Shown: piece by piece, positions 36,612 through 51,600 of the stretch | How positions within the stretch are numbered: the stretch's first letter is position 1 | Layout: every line of letters starts with the position of its first letter | Source of the DNA: Strongylocentrotus droebachiensis | Lineage: Eukaryota; Echinodermata; Echinoidea; Camarodonta; Strongylocentrotidae | Direction of reading: 5' to 3' | Assembly (NCBI GenBank): GCA_035222895.1 | Contig: JAVYIG010000318.1 | Coordinates: 434,001-498,000, forward strand | Length of the DNA stretch: 64,000 nucleotides | Translations under genes and position numbers: made by a program | Notes under the pieces: generated by a model | The model's database searches: none | What the model saw: the letters and a program-made list of their open reading frames with translations, nothing else | What the model was told of the DNA's origin: nothing

Positions 36612-39600
36612 TTAATCTTTACTTGTGTGAGGAAGCAGGTTATCTAGATGTTTAAGCTGCCGTATGCATTCTTCTCTCTGCTTGCGAAGGACTTCAAGCA
36701 TTTCATCATCCTTGAACTCTTCGCTGTCAGAGCTAGCTCCAGACGCAGAGTCGATGGCCCTGGTATCAGCAGGCTCTGTAATGTTGTCTGAAAAGGAAGG
36801 ATATGAAATGAATTATTATTTCTCCAAGGGTAAAGGGCATGGCAAAAGAATACAAAAGCTAATCATAAAAGAACTTTTTTATTAAATATCTTTAAAAAGT
36901 AAAACCAGAATCTGAAGAAAAAAATTATGTCAAGAATTCAAAAAAGAAAAAATATGGAAAATGATTGTAATGGGGAAAAAATAAAAAATGCAACAAAAAG
37001 GAAAAAAAAAGTGCCACAGTTAAAAGACAAGCTGACAGAAAGCTGGGATAAAGTGAAAAGAGAGCAATTTGATTGAAATATATAAGGAAGGACCAATTGA
37101 ATATTTTGCAAAAGGGTAAATAATATTCAAAAGAGAATGATTGGATACAGGCATGTATAAAGAGTGTGATGGACAATGAGGAAATAGGGATAAATGTGAA
37201 ATTATGAATGATTGAATTACGGATTGAGAGTTTAAGAGTGAGAACTAGAAATATGGGAGAATAATGTGTGAGGGAAAAAAGTGTGAAAATATTTGTAAAT
37301 GATGTTGAAGAAATACAGAAATTTACATGGGGGACATAAGGATATTTGTGAACAATGTCTTAATAACGGAATGAATGAATTGAGGGGGGTAGAAGGAGAA
37401 CAGGGGCGTTAGATGCAAAAACGGTCAAAATGCTAGAGAGAACACTAAACTTAAAAGAAAAATATCACGAAAATGAATGAAAATATACATTAAATACAAC
37501 AGAAATTGTGTATTATGTATATATCCACAAAAAATTCAATTAACAACATATATTCTAGCATCCAAATCCATTCAATACCTTTAATATTAGAGGGATTTTT
37601 CAAGTGCATATATGCATTCAATTTGTGCTGGAGCTTTAAAATCATAGAGAGAACATTGAATACACAGACAAACACAACATGAGAGGAAAGCAAACTCATG
37701 ACGAGTTGTTGAATCTCACTACAAGCATTGTTTCAAATAGGTATAACAACTCAATAGTCCTTGAGCCCAGTAATAAATGGTCATGCAAGCATCCTTATCA
37801 ACCAGTAACATCCGGCACAATACAGGGTACTATGAACATTTAAAAATGGGTTAAAAGATATTCCATCACTGCCATCCTGTAAGTATTCAAAACGAATGAC
37901 TAGACTTATATTAAAATCATAAGAAAATATGGTTGGTTTATAACATTTTTTTAGAAGGAGTATTTGAAAGTATAAGCAAGGGCATTTCACAATAATACAT
38001 GTACATTTGATTCAGTTAATTTGCAGTTAATACTTCTTGTCTAAAGATATCTGTTTGTATATCAATAAAAAATGAGTTTAAAAAGTGAGAAAAGGTGACA
38101 GCCAGAAGGACTTTATAGACTCATATCATTTAACAAAGACTTAACGTCCTTTTTACTCTCAACAGTATATTTGACATATATACCTCTTGAAATGCTCTCT
38201 CTTGGGGGAACCCTGTCACCTATTGGTGGAGTAAACATCAAAGTATCCTGGCTTAATACAGATGATCTAATACTGGAGGGAGATGACCTTTGACTGGGAG
38301 GTAGTGACCTTCGACCTACTGGGGAACTGAACATCCTGTTACAGATGACCTATGTTGTGAAAAAAAGAAAAAAAGAAAAAAAGAGAAAAGAGGCAGACAA
38401 GAGGTTTAGAAATTGAGGAGTGTTTAAAACAAGGTGAAGTTGATTTCATTCTTGTTAATGACATGGTAACAAAACCCTTCATGTTAACGAGGTTTTGAAA
38501 TTGAAGGTTACATGGCATGTAGGAGAAAGTCAGAGACAGAGTATAACAAAACAATATGCAGATGGGAAAAGAAAAATAGATCAGTTTAAATGAAACTAGA
38601 TCTTATTGTAAAGGACACTCTGTAACATTTCAAAACTAGCCAATGATTGATTGCTACGATAACCTATTCATGAGCAAGAATGCCATCGTGATGTGGTACT
38701 TAATTGCTTATTTTTATAAGTGTGTGCACGAGATGAGTATGCTCTTGAAAACACAGCCATGCTAATGATAATCAGGTCATAGCAAACTTTTGAAATTATC
38801 TGAAAAAAAGGAGAATAAACCATAAATGGTGAAATGGTCTCATTTTCTATTCTGTTCCCATAACAATTTCATTTTATACCTTTATGATTATTTCGTTCTT
38901 GTTGTGATTTTAAATACAAAGCCATGCCAAATCCATGTACCAAGGTATTTTGTAAATCAATAGGAACTTGAAGAATCTAATAAAATCTGTTTATTCTCCT
39001 TCACCCGTCACTCTCATGATAACTCTTCGTCGTTTTTGAGAACTTCAGACAATGTTATGGTGACATTGGCCCAAATTGTTTCGTCAACATCATTCCCCTG
39101 CCTTACATATTTTCTACATTATACATAATTTAATTTAATCAATGACACAATGTTTAACCTACACCAACAATATTTTGTTTTTGAAGAGGACTGACTTCTC
39201 AAGGCCTCTGTGGCCTTTTAAAAGTTTCTCCTTTTTCTCATTTTCAAAGTACCCAATTTAGTTGATAAGAAGGTCTGTGTGTCAAAGTTCATCAAGCAAG
39301 ACACAATACACTGTTAACTTTGCCTAAGTCGAATTTATTGGGACTGCAAAAAGAAAGATTTTTTTCTTTTAAATTCCAAATTTGACTAAATAACACATGT
39401 TTTGTTTAGTTTGTTTAAATAAAATTGATAAAAAACTGACGTGTGTGGCTTTGAGCTATGCAGAGGTAACAGTATCCTTTTTATCAAATCAGTCATGCTC
39501 ATGAAGAAGACAAAATCAGATAAACTTGCTCATGCTACAGGTTTGAACTAGATTGCTCTCATAACAAGAGTACCGTACATTAATTTGATATTGTGAGAAA

Positions 39601-42600
39601 TGTCTTTGCTATATAATTTCTAATTGTAATTCAATCATTCTAAAAGAGGGAGGAGCTGGAAATGTGTCTTAAATATAGAGAAGCACAATGCCCATGCATC
39701 ATTCCTGGCAGTATTCTTTATACACATTACTGTCATTCATTTACTGTAAATCATTTATTTCATGTTATAGTTGGTATGCTTTTTATTTCATTGCTTGGCA
39801 AAAAATAAGCAGAACTGACTGGCCTTAGATTAATCAAAGGGTGGTTTTGATTTATCTCTCTAACACAATATCATGGACGAGACACTGCAGATAAGAGTAT
39901 TATGTACAACAAGACAATGAGGAAGTGAAAATATAATACCTTGATTAGAAACTAAAACTAAATTTGATACACATTAACACAAAAACAGAAGGATCCATAA
40001 ACACATAAATTCATGTCATTCTTATTCTGAGAATGAATAATCACTCTGGGGAAAAACTTTCACTTGGTAATTTAAAAGCCATGAGATGTATAGGCTATTT
40101 TTATACATGCAATGTCCTCACATACATCTCACAAAAGCTTGTGTAAAGTGTAATAGACACTTCCAGCACTCTCTCCTCTCATATAATCTGTTCAAGTATT
40201 GTCTGAAGGAAAAATGATATCTGGATTTGAATATAAGGAATTGATTTCATGTGCAACTCCAACATTGACTTTTCACACTATAAAGCAAATCAAAAAGCAT
40301 CTATTTGTCTAAGAATTAGTTTCTGTACAATATTCATATGCCCCCCTTCCCCAATCCATAAACATGTATGTCACCATGCAAGAAAAAACAAAATGAGAAT
40401 AAAAGAAAGAAAACAAAATCGTTTAATTACAACACAAACGTTAGTTACTTATTTTAATGACAAAAGTTACATGTACGAAACAATAAAGGGTCCAAGGGTG
40501 GGTAATGGATGTTTCATTTTGTTGTTTTTTCAGGATATTTTGCAGGTTGCTTCAGAGTTGTGCATTTAGACCTGTTTAAAACAATATTCTGGCAAGATTT
40601 TCTCTGATCTCAGCCAAGATTTAATTTTTTCATGGCCCATTCATTTGGAATAGTTTGCCAGATGACATAAAACAGTGAAATACATTGAAACTCTTCAAAT
40701 ATGTGTATAAGGGTTATTTAAGCGGAACAAAATGAAATTGTCATTTATTATGTAGAATGTAAAATTCAAGCTGTAACTTCCTTCTTCTTACCTTCTCTCT
40801 TCTTTTCTTCCTGTAACTGTTTTAACCTCATGTTATCTTTATCTTTCCTCTGTTGTTGTGAATGTATTTACTATGTTTTTTATGTAAAATAAGTTTGTAT
40901 CTTGTTTATGCTAAGTATTTACTGGGAGATCATTCTCATCAAGCCAATGTTGGCTGTCATGATTCCCCACTTCCTTTTATCTTATTTTGATAATGAACAA
41001 ACACATATATCTACTTTTTATGTTTTTTAAAAGAGAGTGAAATAAATAAATGAAATTAAATAAATGATATGAATTGCAAAATTTCAGTTTGTAGATGCTC
41101 TCACTTTCATAATGTACATAGCATATTATCATACCTGTTAACCTGTATTACAAACAAGTGGCTCATAACACCTTAGACTTACTTGTCCAATAGCACTGTT
41201 GATAGACGAGGAGGGGGAGCTAAAGTGTAACTGACGTTTTGCTCCTTCTCCATCATCTGCATAATCTGTTCTTTGTTGTTGCCTAGCAACAGGGCTTGCA
41301 TCTATTCCCTGTGTAGTGATGGCAGCAGTTGAGTCCTCCGGTGAGTCCTCCAGAGTTCTTGTTCTAGTAGGCAATGGTTGAGGCAGATGAGCTGTTCTTG
41401 CATCTTCTGCAGTTGTCTGTAGTTCAGGGTCAAGTATTTGACTTTCTTCTCTACCAGACCTCCTTGTTCCCCTCCCTGGAATATCATCTGATGATAATGT
41501 TCCTAAACCCTTTCTTGCTGCATCATATTGATATATTCTGTCTTCTCCTTTGATATCATCATCAACCAGAAGTCCCTCTGATCTTGGAGAACTAAACTCT
41601 ACTTCATCTGTCCTCGTTTCAGGCCCATATTTTTGTCTTTTTTCTTGATGATGAGATTGCTTTGGTAAACTAAACACTCTGTTGTCCTCCCTAGTCGCTC
41701 TTTGATCCTCACTAGGCAACATTGTCCGTCTGTGAGGCAAATTTTCTGATGCATTTTTTTTAACCATTGAGTCTCTTTCGAGATAGTCATCACTATAAGC
41801 ATGTTCATGATGTATTTCTGTTTGGTGATGGTGCAATTTCCCATGTTCAAAATTGTTTACCTTGTCTTTCACGTCCCTCGCTGAATGCACATGGGGACCT
41901 CTCTTACCACAGGGCAGAATATCACATGACATATGCAAATGAGGGGTAATATTTGGTACTCTTTCAACTTCATGTCCCCTATGGGTTCGAACATCCTGAA
42001 TATTTGGGCTCGCTACTGGATATACTCGTTGACTTGGAAATTCCTCATCTTCTCCCTGCATGGTATCACTTGTCAAAGTTCTTTCCTGTAAGAGACATGT
42101 TGCTTGACCAGAAGAAAGAGATCTGCTACCAGTCTGGTCACACGATGGCATCCCTCTTCTTGTCTGTGTAGCAATGGATTGTGGGATAGGATCTGTTCCA
42201 GTGTGGGTTGTGGTTGCATCTATCACAGGCACCTGCGGAATGTTGCTTGCATCTCTCGCTTCTGTCAGGAGCCTCTGCTGTTCCAACCGACGACGAAAGT
42301 CGGCAAGCCTAGAGTCTCCTCCTTCCTGAAAGAGTAATGAGTTGCGGATTTAATCATTCATTCATTAATTTATTTATTCATTTTTATTCTTTTATCCAGC
42401 TTGGCCTATTTACTTTTAGTGATTGACACATTGATTTACATTTTGGTCTGCAACACAAACACATGAAAATGTAACATAATACACAAGTTACAAGAGTAAG
42501 ACAATATAACATAAATGTTTAAACATTGCCATTAAAACAAACATCACAAAAATGAAACAACAACCAAGCTTAAGAACAATCTAGCTCTGTAAGTTATGTA

Positions 42601-45600
42601 GGTTAAAACAAAATCTTGAAAACGGTGATAATGAAGTAGTTTAATAATAACAATATGAAAACCCAGAGCTGGTAACTGATTTTACTCATTTAACCTAATA
42701 AGAATACCCAGAAGTAATGGAGATCCATATTTTTGATAGAGTACAAAGCTCTAAAGAGCAATAAACAGAGAAGCGATAGCACTTACAGTAAAGGCAAAAT
42801 CCTTAACGCTCGCATCTTTGATTCATCAAATTTCTCCAAACAACAAAGTTCTCCAAAAACAAGTCATCTATCACTGAGTTGTTAATTTTTATTTTCTTTA
42901 TCTTTGACACAAAAAGAATCATGGATATTTGTATTACAAGAAATTGTTTACCAAGTTTTGGCATCAATGCCTTCTCTCCCTTTTTAACAGCCAAATTTTA
43001 TTTCTTTTACAGACAATAAACACACCTTTGAAATAGTCAATTAGCCAATAAATAGTCATTTTCCAAGTCCCACTTGCAGACATTTGAAACAAAGCTGGTA
43101 TTCATCTAGCAAAATGGTAGACTCATCTTGGAAAATGTGTCAGGTGGAATATATAAAAAGGGGCATGTCTTTATTTTTTATGAGAGTATGCTTCACATTC
43201 TTTTCTTTTATCATGCTTGCCTTACAGAGGAGATTATTTAGTTTAAATAGGCATTTCAAGATTAAAAGACTCATTCCTTACAGTTCCATCTCTCGTTCTG
43301 ATATTTGCTTCCTGGGTCTGTCTGAGTGGGATTTGCGACCTTTGACCTGACACTCTATAAAGTGCTCCCTCTTTAGCCTGCTCCATCCTGCGTCTCATGC
43401 GCCATTGTTGTAGAATGTCTTCTTCGGGACCCTGAGGACGCTGTGTGTAGCTGAGGTTAGCTGGGAACAGCGGGGGTCTTGGCAGATTCTCTTTGTCTGT
43501 TAGAAAAAGAAAATGTGATGAATATGAAGTTGCAAAGCTGACAAATTTTTACCAGGGAAATGCTGAAGAATCTTGTCTCTATAACATTCAGGTTACTGTG
43601 TGTACTTGTAAGTAAGGATACCTGGGAAAAAAGGGGAATTTGGTATATCGTATTGTTTGTTTACTTTTTAAAGGTCATATGGTGTTTGTCATAAAGTTAC
43701 AAAAGAAAAATGAGAAACAAATTATTAATCAGGTAGAGGAAGATCTACATATTCTTTTGCAAATAATGTTTAAAACAGAACCAATTCATAATAAATGTAG
43801 TTACAGAAATTTTGTTTTGAGTTATTCATCTTTAACAGCAAAAAGAACAAAAAGCCACTGACACAATTATTACAATTGGGTAACATACTTTATTAATGTA
43901 ACTACAAACATGTACATTAAGAATATTAAATTTGATTTAGGGAATGCATGGCATACTTTGTTTTATTTTCAGGCAACAGTAGATGTGTGAATATAGTCAA
44001 AACCTAACCACTTCTCTCTGAAAAGGGGCAGTGCTTTGTTATTGTTATATGATCCTGGTTACCAGTAAACATCTGAAGTATCTCTTTCATAACCAGTGTT
44101 AATTTTGGAACAGAGAGATTGATGTTCGATATATTTATCATGAATAAACAGTTTAAAGATCACCTACAGCTTTGCTAAGCCCTCAAAAACTGTTCATCAG
44201 ATTTCGTTGATTTTTATATAGCAAGTTTCAAGCAATACTAAGCTGTTGCGAAGTGTCTTCTTCCTCAAGTGAAATATTATACAAACAAAAGGTAATCATA
44301 ATATAGATATCCCACCTAGGGATATAAAATCCCACCAATGACAACCAGAACTACACATGTGTAAAGCCTATGAGGGGTGTGTGAAAAAGTTTCAGTGAAC
44401 ACAGACACCATCTCCTGACAAAGTGCTGAGATTCATAGCATAAGGGAGTTTAAAGCCATTATCTAGATTTGCTTGCAGACATTTACATTTAAAATCACCG
44501 GAAATCATGGATGGAATACCAAATAAGTTTTGTATATATATTTTGATATAAGGAGAACAACATGAGACTATATTCAACTTTTTTCTTTCCTTTTTGCTAC
44601 CAAAACTCTTCATGAGCTTTAACCCCATATTATGAAAGTGAAATTAGAATATTAAAGTGGATTATAATGCTGGATCTTGGCAAACTTTGGCATTGTCTCA
44701 CCATGATATCTTGATGTATACGCATCGCTGCCTCTAGAGGGCGTGCTTTCATCTGTAATTGGGGAGCTAGTGGAGAATGATCCTACTCCATCTGAACTCA
44801 CAGCTGGATCACTGAGAATAGTCCTATCACTGATGTATCAAACAGAAAATAAGAAAAAAGAAAATTTGCATTTCATTGGAACTGTGGGGAAAATGGGCAA
44901 GAAGGGTTGAGAAACAGTACTATGAAATAAAAGTTGATTCTTTATGTTCTTAAATTTTTCCAAATGTAATCTATCAAGTTCAAGAAGAAAAAAAATATTA
45001 TAAATCAAAACTTTTTTTTAAATAAAACCACAATGACAATCACTGCACTATAAACTAAAATGACAAAGAGCCTTCCATTCTTTCACCGAGTAATGAACAG
45101 AAGAAAAGAAATTGGAAGACAATTATTAATGTTGTTAGGTATTTAGCACTAAAGTTTAGAATTGATTGCAGGGACCTCAATTTCAACCAGATCCAGATAA
45201 CTATTTCTACAGTTCATATAGTAAGACATGTATGTAGCTGCAAAGACAGCAGCATCATGGCCCTTACACATAGAAATGTACTACGGTAATCTGGAATTAC
45301 AAATGTGTTTAATCTTTGTCCCTATTATTATTATCATCCTAAATCCTAAAGTTTTTTCTTCTTCAGAAAGTATCTAAATAAAGTTTTGGAAGAAAGAACA
45401 TTTATTTAAAGATAAGAGCACTACTAGGATCAAGATCAATTAATCAGTACCATTTTTTTTGCACTTCCACACATCCCCATCTGATCCTACCTTATTTCAA
45501 GGAGCTTTTCAGCTCTTCTCTGAATCTCGTATGTCTCCTTATCGGTAACAGAAGAAGGCATCTTCAGTGACTGTCAAAGAGAAACAACCGAAGAAAATGA

Positions 45601-48600
45601 TTATTACCAAATAATTGATCTTAAAACACATCTTTAAAGTGAGCCAAACAAGTTTAATTGTCCATTAGTGGGTCATGAAATAAATGGTGGAGAACAGAAG
45701 AACTGATGGGAAAAGAGGTGCTACAAAGTTACCAAATGTATGATAGAAATACATCCTACCACACAGCAACTACATCTTACATAAATTTTACTTTCGCTAT
45801 AAAATGAATTAACCCTAAACTCGTACCCTAAATATCACATGTTAGATAATATCAGACAAACGTTTGTCTCCCAACATCCCTCACAAAATTAAGCACCAAG
45901 CTGAATGCTCTACAGATTCATTTCTTCATAAAAGGTAATGATTTTTATAATCATATTAAGTTGTTGGCCATAAAGACATGTGCTTTTTTTTGGATGAGAA
46001 ATTATTTTTCCCTAAAATATACATGTATGTTCAATATTAAACAAATAAACACAACACAAATTGACACAGAATGCTATCTTTGTTGTATCTCCATAAAAAA
46101 GCAACATCATTCCAAATCAACTTACACTGCTTGATGATGAGGTAAGACTCGAGACACTGCTCACTCTTCTACTGCTACTTAGAGACGAGACTCCACTCTT
46201 AGAAACTCCAGACCATGTTGGTACCCTTGATGCACCCCTTCCTGCACCCCTTGCTCTTCCCCTTCCACCGCCTGTACCCTTTCGAGCCCCTTGTATCCCC
46301 CTCACACCACCAACAGGACCGGTTCCTTGAATTGGTGTGGTCTCGATGGGGGCATGACTGGAGATGGAGGATGGCGATAGTTGATGAGATGGAAGCGGGG
46401 GAGATGAAGATGAGGAAGACAGCCACCAGAAGTCCTTGCTACCGGTAGCTGAATGCTGCGCCCTCTCTTCTCTGCTCTGGGGAGTGCCATACCGAAACCG
46501 GCCTATGAGTCTTTGAAAGTGAGAGAAGACAGAGAGAAGACATAAATTGTCTTTGAATACATCTAAATCAAATTTTATATATTTTCATTATAAGCAAAAT
46601 ATTATTTCAGCTGATTTGTTGAATGTATTAAATATAAAGATGAATGATGTTCTGATAAAACGAGTGCAATCAACTAGCTTTTTAGGTGTAATTATTGACC
46701 AAAATTTAACTTGGAATGCTCATATACTTGCCATTTCAAACAAAATTTCAAGAAATATTGGTGTCATCAGCAAATTACGTCATATCTTGCCACAAAATAT
46801 TTTGATTTTATTGTATTATACAATGGTTTTACCGTATTTAATGTATTGTAATGTTGTATGGGGCAACACATACCCAACGCGATTACAACGACTGCATATA
46901 TTACAAAAGCGTATAGTAAGAATATGTCTAATATGTCTGATTTCAATGCTCATTCAATACCATTATTTCAACAACTACAGTTTTTAAATATTTTTCAATT
47001 GAATCAATATTGTATATCACTCATGGTTTTTAAACATAAAACTGATAAACTGCCGAATAATCTTACCACTATGATGAAATGTAAAAAATCTGTTCATAAT
47101 TATAAAACTAGAAATCCTGATAACTATTTTATTGAAAAATGTCCATCAACAAGTTCTTTATTTACTTTTAGACACACTGGCCCGAAAATATGGAATTCTC
47201 TCCCCAGAGTTATCCGTGATACAACCTTCTTTAACTCTTTTAAATCTAAAATTAAAAAGTACTTCATCTTTTTTTAAATCTATAATAATATTTGCATGTT
47301 AATACGTCTCCTATCAGCTATGTTTTGTACACTGTTTTGTTATTGTTATATGTTTTATAGCCAATTGTTGGAACATTATGGTTTTATTTGCAGTTTCCCC
47401 AATTCATTCCTATTGCTGATAAACTTTGTATAATTCCGGTATATTTGTAGACATGTTTCCATTTTGTATGTGCTCTGTGTTTTCTATATTGTATATAATC
47501 TGTATCTTATATGTTTTGTATGGATTTGAATTGTAATAAAACTTGAACTTGAACTAGTAAATGATGTTTTAGTGAGCATCATCACACATGTATGAAGGTA
47601 ACCTATCTAGAGTTGTCACTCAAAGTGATCATTCTAAAGTGCCGTTAATCTGTGAAGATAGTCTAAAAACCCTGTATGTTGCATCTTACTACAAGCCACA
47701 TGAAGGAGATGAATCCAGCTCCAACAATCACTTTCAAGATTGAACATGAATCACTTCATTGTCATGGGGGAGACTTCAACCTCCCAGGATGAGACTGGAT
47801 GTACCGAAGGGTGAAAGAATGTGGCCACCCTGCCTTACATGTACATCACAAGTTTGGAGAGATGTTGGATGACAATGGTCTACTTTAACTAGTAGAGGAA
47901 CCTACATTGTACAAGACGACAGCATGTACTCGACTTGATATCACAATATATGTTGTAGAGGTGTTGTGGTCGAGTGGATACGTCGCCGGACTGTCGATCA
48001 CAAGGTCCGCGGTTCGAGTCCCGCCGCCGCACTAATGTCTTTTGGCAAGATATTGATCTACATTTGCCACACTCCACCCAGGTGAAGTAAATGGGTACCT
48101 GGTAGGAATTTATTCCTTGAAATGCTAGAGCGCTGTAATGGCTGCACAGCTAAAGCCGGGGTAATAATGTCCAAGTTTGGAAGCGCTTAGAGACTTATGT
48201 GATTTGCGCTATATAAAAGCTGAATATTATTATTTATTATATAATACCAAGTAAAGATATTGACGTTCTGTATCCAACACTGCTCAAAATAGATGGTGAA
48301 AATCACTGTACTTTCTTCTAACTATAGCTTTTTGGACCATTTACAAATTGATTGGCGATCAGAATATGACAGGAATAGAAAAAAGAAACCTTGCTTCCAA
48401 ACAACTTTTCCAAAGAGAAATTATAAAAGATTGGAAAGTCAGTCAAAAATTAATATGACCGGAAAGCACATGTTTTTACCAGGAGTTGTTACGTGTCATC
48501 AACAAAAACAAAAAAAGGGGGGGGGGGGATTATCAGTATGATTCTTATGTTAATGATGATTCAAATGCTTTGCAAAAAAAAAGTTAATTTCAATTCTTTG

Positions 48601-51600
48601 TTATGCCAATATTGATGCTTTTGTGATTATGTAAGTTTGTATCATTGTTTCTTTCAATGTAAACCATGTACATGTATACCTAATAAATCCTCTGATGAGG
48701 CAAAGAAAAACAAAATGTTCTCGACTTGTACCTCACCAACAATCCCACTATTGCATACAATGTGTCTGTAGTTCCTGGCATTACGGATCATGACTGTCCT
48801 CTTCCAATCCTGGACATGAAACCATCTAGTAGACGACAGATACCAAGAAAAGTTCCTGTCTACAGCAAAGCAGACTTGGACGCATAACAGGTCAGCATGT
48901 CAAGAGTCGCAAATGAGATAGCATCAATGTATGATGGGGCCACCACTAGTGAACCGTGGGACATATTTCAGACTGGAATCAAGAATGGTATTGAAGCACA
49001 CATTCCCCAGACATTGTTATATCCCAAAACCAACATACCATGGGTGACTGCAAGAATCGGGAACTCATCAAGAAAAGAAGCAGGGTTAATATTTAAAGAG
49101 ATGTAAAAATCTCTTGAAGACCACAGAACGTTTCCCCTATGACCTTAAAGAGCACAATTGATGTCTGAAGAGGAGCATCCAGTCAGAGATCGGGAAAGAA
49201 TACTGGAAATATCTTGAGTCATTATTTGAAGAAGACAATGATGAAAGCCAGTATGGGGCCATGAATAGATTCTGGAGCTTCATTAAACACAACTGAAAAG
49301 ACAGGGGAGGAATCTCACATCTCAACTCAGATGGAAGGAAGTTAACTGACCCCACTGAGAAAGCTAATGCCCTCTACCATCAATTTCAAGCTGTGTTCAC
49401 GAAAGAGACTCCAGCCCCACCTGTTTGCTACCTCCCATCTCGTCTTATGAAACCATGCTAGATATCATCATCACAAAGGCAGGTATCCAGAAATTGCTTG
49501 ACAATTTCAAACCAAGGAAAGCCCCTGGACATGATGGGATTACTCGACGAGTACTCAAGGAGCTATCATAGCATATCGAAAAGTGGAGAAGGCGACCATC
49601 CTGATCCCAATGATGGTACACAAAAGGATAACCCTATCTCAACAATAACCAAAAGGGAGGTGAACAAAGCCTGTCTGAGTAACAAAATGGATCCTGAGCT
49701 TATGCTATTAAAGGAACAAATACAAACAATATCAAAGACCATTTCGTTACCAGCTAAGATAGATGATCTAAAATATACTCTAAAATAAAATCCCTTCGAT
49801 ATTATAGCTACATGTATAACAGAAACTCACTGTGATAAGACCATACCAGACTCCGAACTATTAATAGAGGAATACAACATTAATTTGTAAAGACAGAACG
49901 AGACACGGAGGAGGTGTAGCCCTTTATGTACGAAGAGACATTAATTACAGAGGGCTGGACTATGTAAATGAATTTGAAGCCATATGTGTGAAGGTCAAAG
50001 TAGATCGTAATGAAACTCTTCCAATTTGTGTATTATATAGACCACCAAACGTTCCAGTAGAGTATTTTGATACATTCTCTTGTACAGTACATGTATGTTG
50101 GAAAGGGCAATTAGCGACAATGTAGAAATGATTCTACTGGGAGACTTTAATTTAAATGTCAGGATAGGTTAAATTCAGATGCAAATTATAACCTAATAAT
50201 GGAATTTGTAAATAAATTTGCACCACTTAAAAGTAATAAGCCATAGGAATCCTTTTCCATGGGTTTTTGGTGACCCCATTCAATTGATGAATACTTGTGA
50301 TCACTTTCATTAGAAAGCTCTACAAACCAAAAGTGATTTAATGTGGAAAACATACAAACATTATAGAAATTTAGTCAATAGGATGGTTAATCAACAAAAG
50401 AAGGCATATGTTGACTCTCTTTTTCAGGAGGATAAGGGTAATCATGGTGCCCTATGAAAAACAATAAAGAGTTTAACAAATGCAAACGTGTCTGAAAAGA
50501 TAATGTTACAAGTCTCAGGAAATGAAATAATTGATTCAGGAGAAGTAACAAACATTTTCAGTAATTATTTCATTAGTGCTGTGAAAAGTTTAACTGACAA
50601 TTTTCCTGTACTTAATAAATGACTCAAGTCAAGAGTTTGTCTGTTTGTTTGCTGATGATGCCATCATCTACCTCACTTGTACGGTCAGATGCTGATGCTG
50701 ACCAACTAAACAAGATCTCAACAAACTCAATGACTGGACTAACAAGTGGGGGATGGAACCGAACACCAACAAGTGTGAGGTCAAATCAGCCCCCAGGAAG
50801 CAAAACAGGATTGTATACCAGTACAACTTAACATTCCATCCTTACTCCTGTAGAAGCCATGAAATATTTTGGTGTCACTTTAACGACGCTGGTCATCTAC
50901 TGGTCATCTCTTGAGTCTTGTTGAAAGTACACTTTGATCACATTCATTATCATATGTTTGTTTATGAATGTATCCTGCGCTAGTGTAAGCAGCGCCATAA
51001 ATGTAAACCCAAGGTATAGTACTGACCTGAAGTTTAGACATTTGTTCGCTCGAACTGAAAGACTGCGCTCGTCAGCCATTAACTCATTTCTCAGATTGCT
51101 GGACACACTTCCTCGTCATATTCTAAACAATGTATTATTGACTCGAATGGGAACTTGGTGCTCCCACTTGAACTCTGTCTTGTATATCTCTATATATGAT
51201 TCAGTTTGTATCAATGTTGTATTAGATATTATATTACTTAATAATAATAACAATGATGGTGATATTCATATGATGTAATGGTAGCAATAGTGATGATTGT
51301 AGTTATAATGATAGTGATGATGAATATGCTTACCGGTATACATGTACATCTGTATATTTGTATTAATACAGTGTGATCTATTAATGCCGTTTATGTTTTT
51401 TTATTGCTATCTATTTATTTTTGCTGTTTATGATTATTTATAGAATTTCAATGATTCTTCTTGTATATTCATATATGGTCCTGCTTTGATGAAGTTGTAA
51501 TATTTATTGTAATATTTGTATATCTTTTCCTAGTTTCTACTTTTTTTAAATAAACTTGATTACTATAATTATTACTCATTGACCTCGCATAATCTTGGAA

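Noticed and set aside
38336-38338. Acceptor at 38336 for exon 11
   Set aside because: It breaks the frame with exon 10. The TAG at 38350-38352 has a better pyrimidine tract and the right phase.
41138-42286. A 382-codon minus-strand ORF as a stand-alone gene
   Set aside because: It has a clean acceptor at 42326 and donor at 41182, and its phases join neighbouring exons; it is exon 10 of the PROSER3-like gene.
47960-48032. Free-standing tRNA gene
   Set aside because: It has A and B boxes but continues into a SINE body and tail, and no acceptor-stem closure is seen.
48717-49570. Host gene for an endonuclease-like protein
   Set aside because: The motifs are those of a degenerate LINE with stops and frameshifts.
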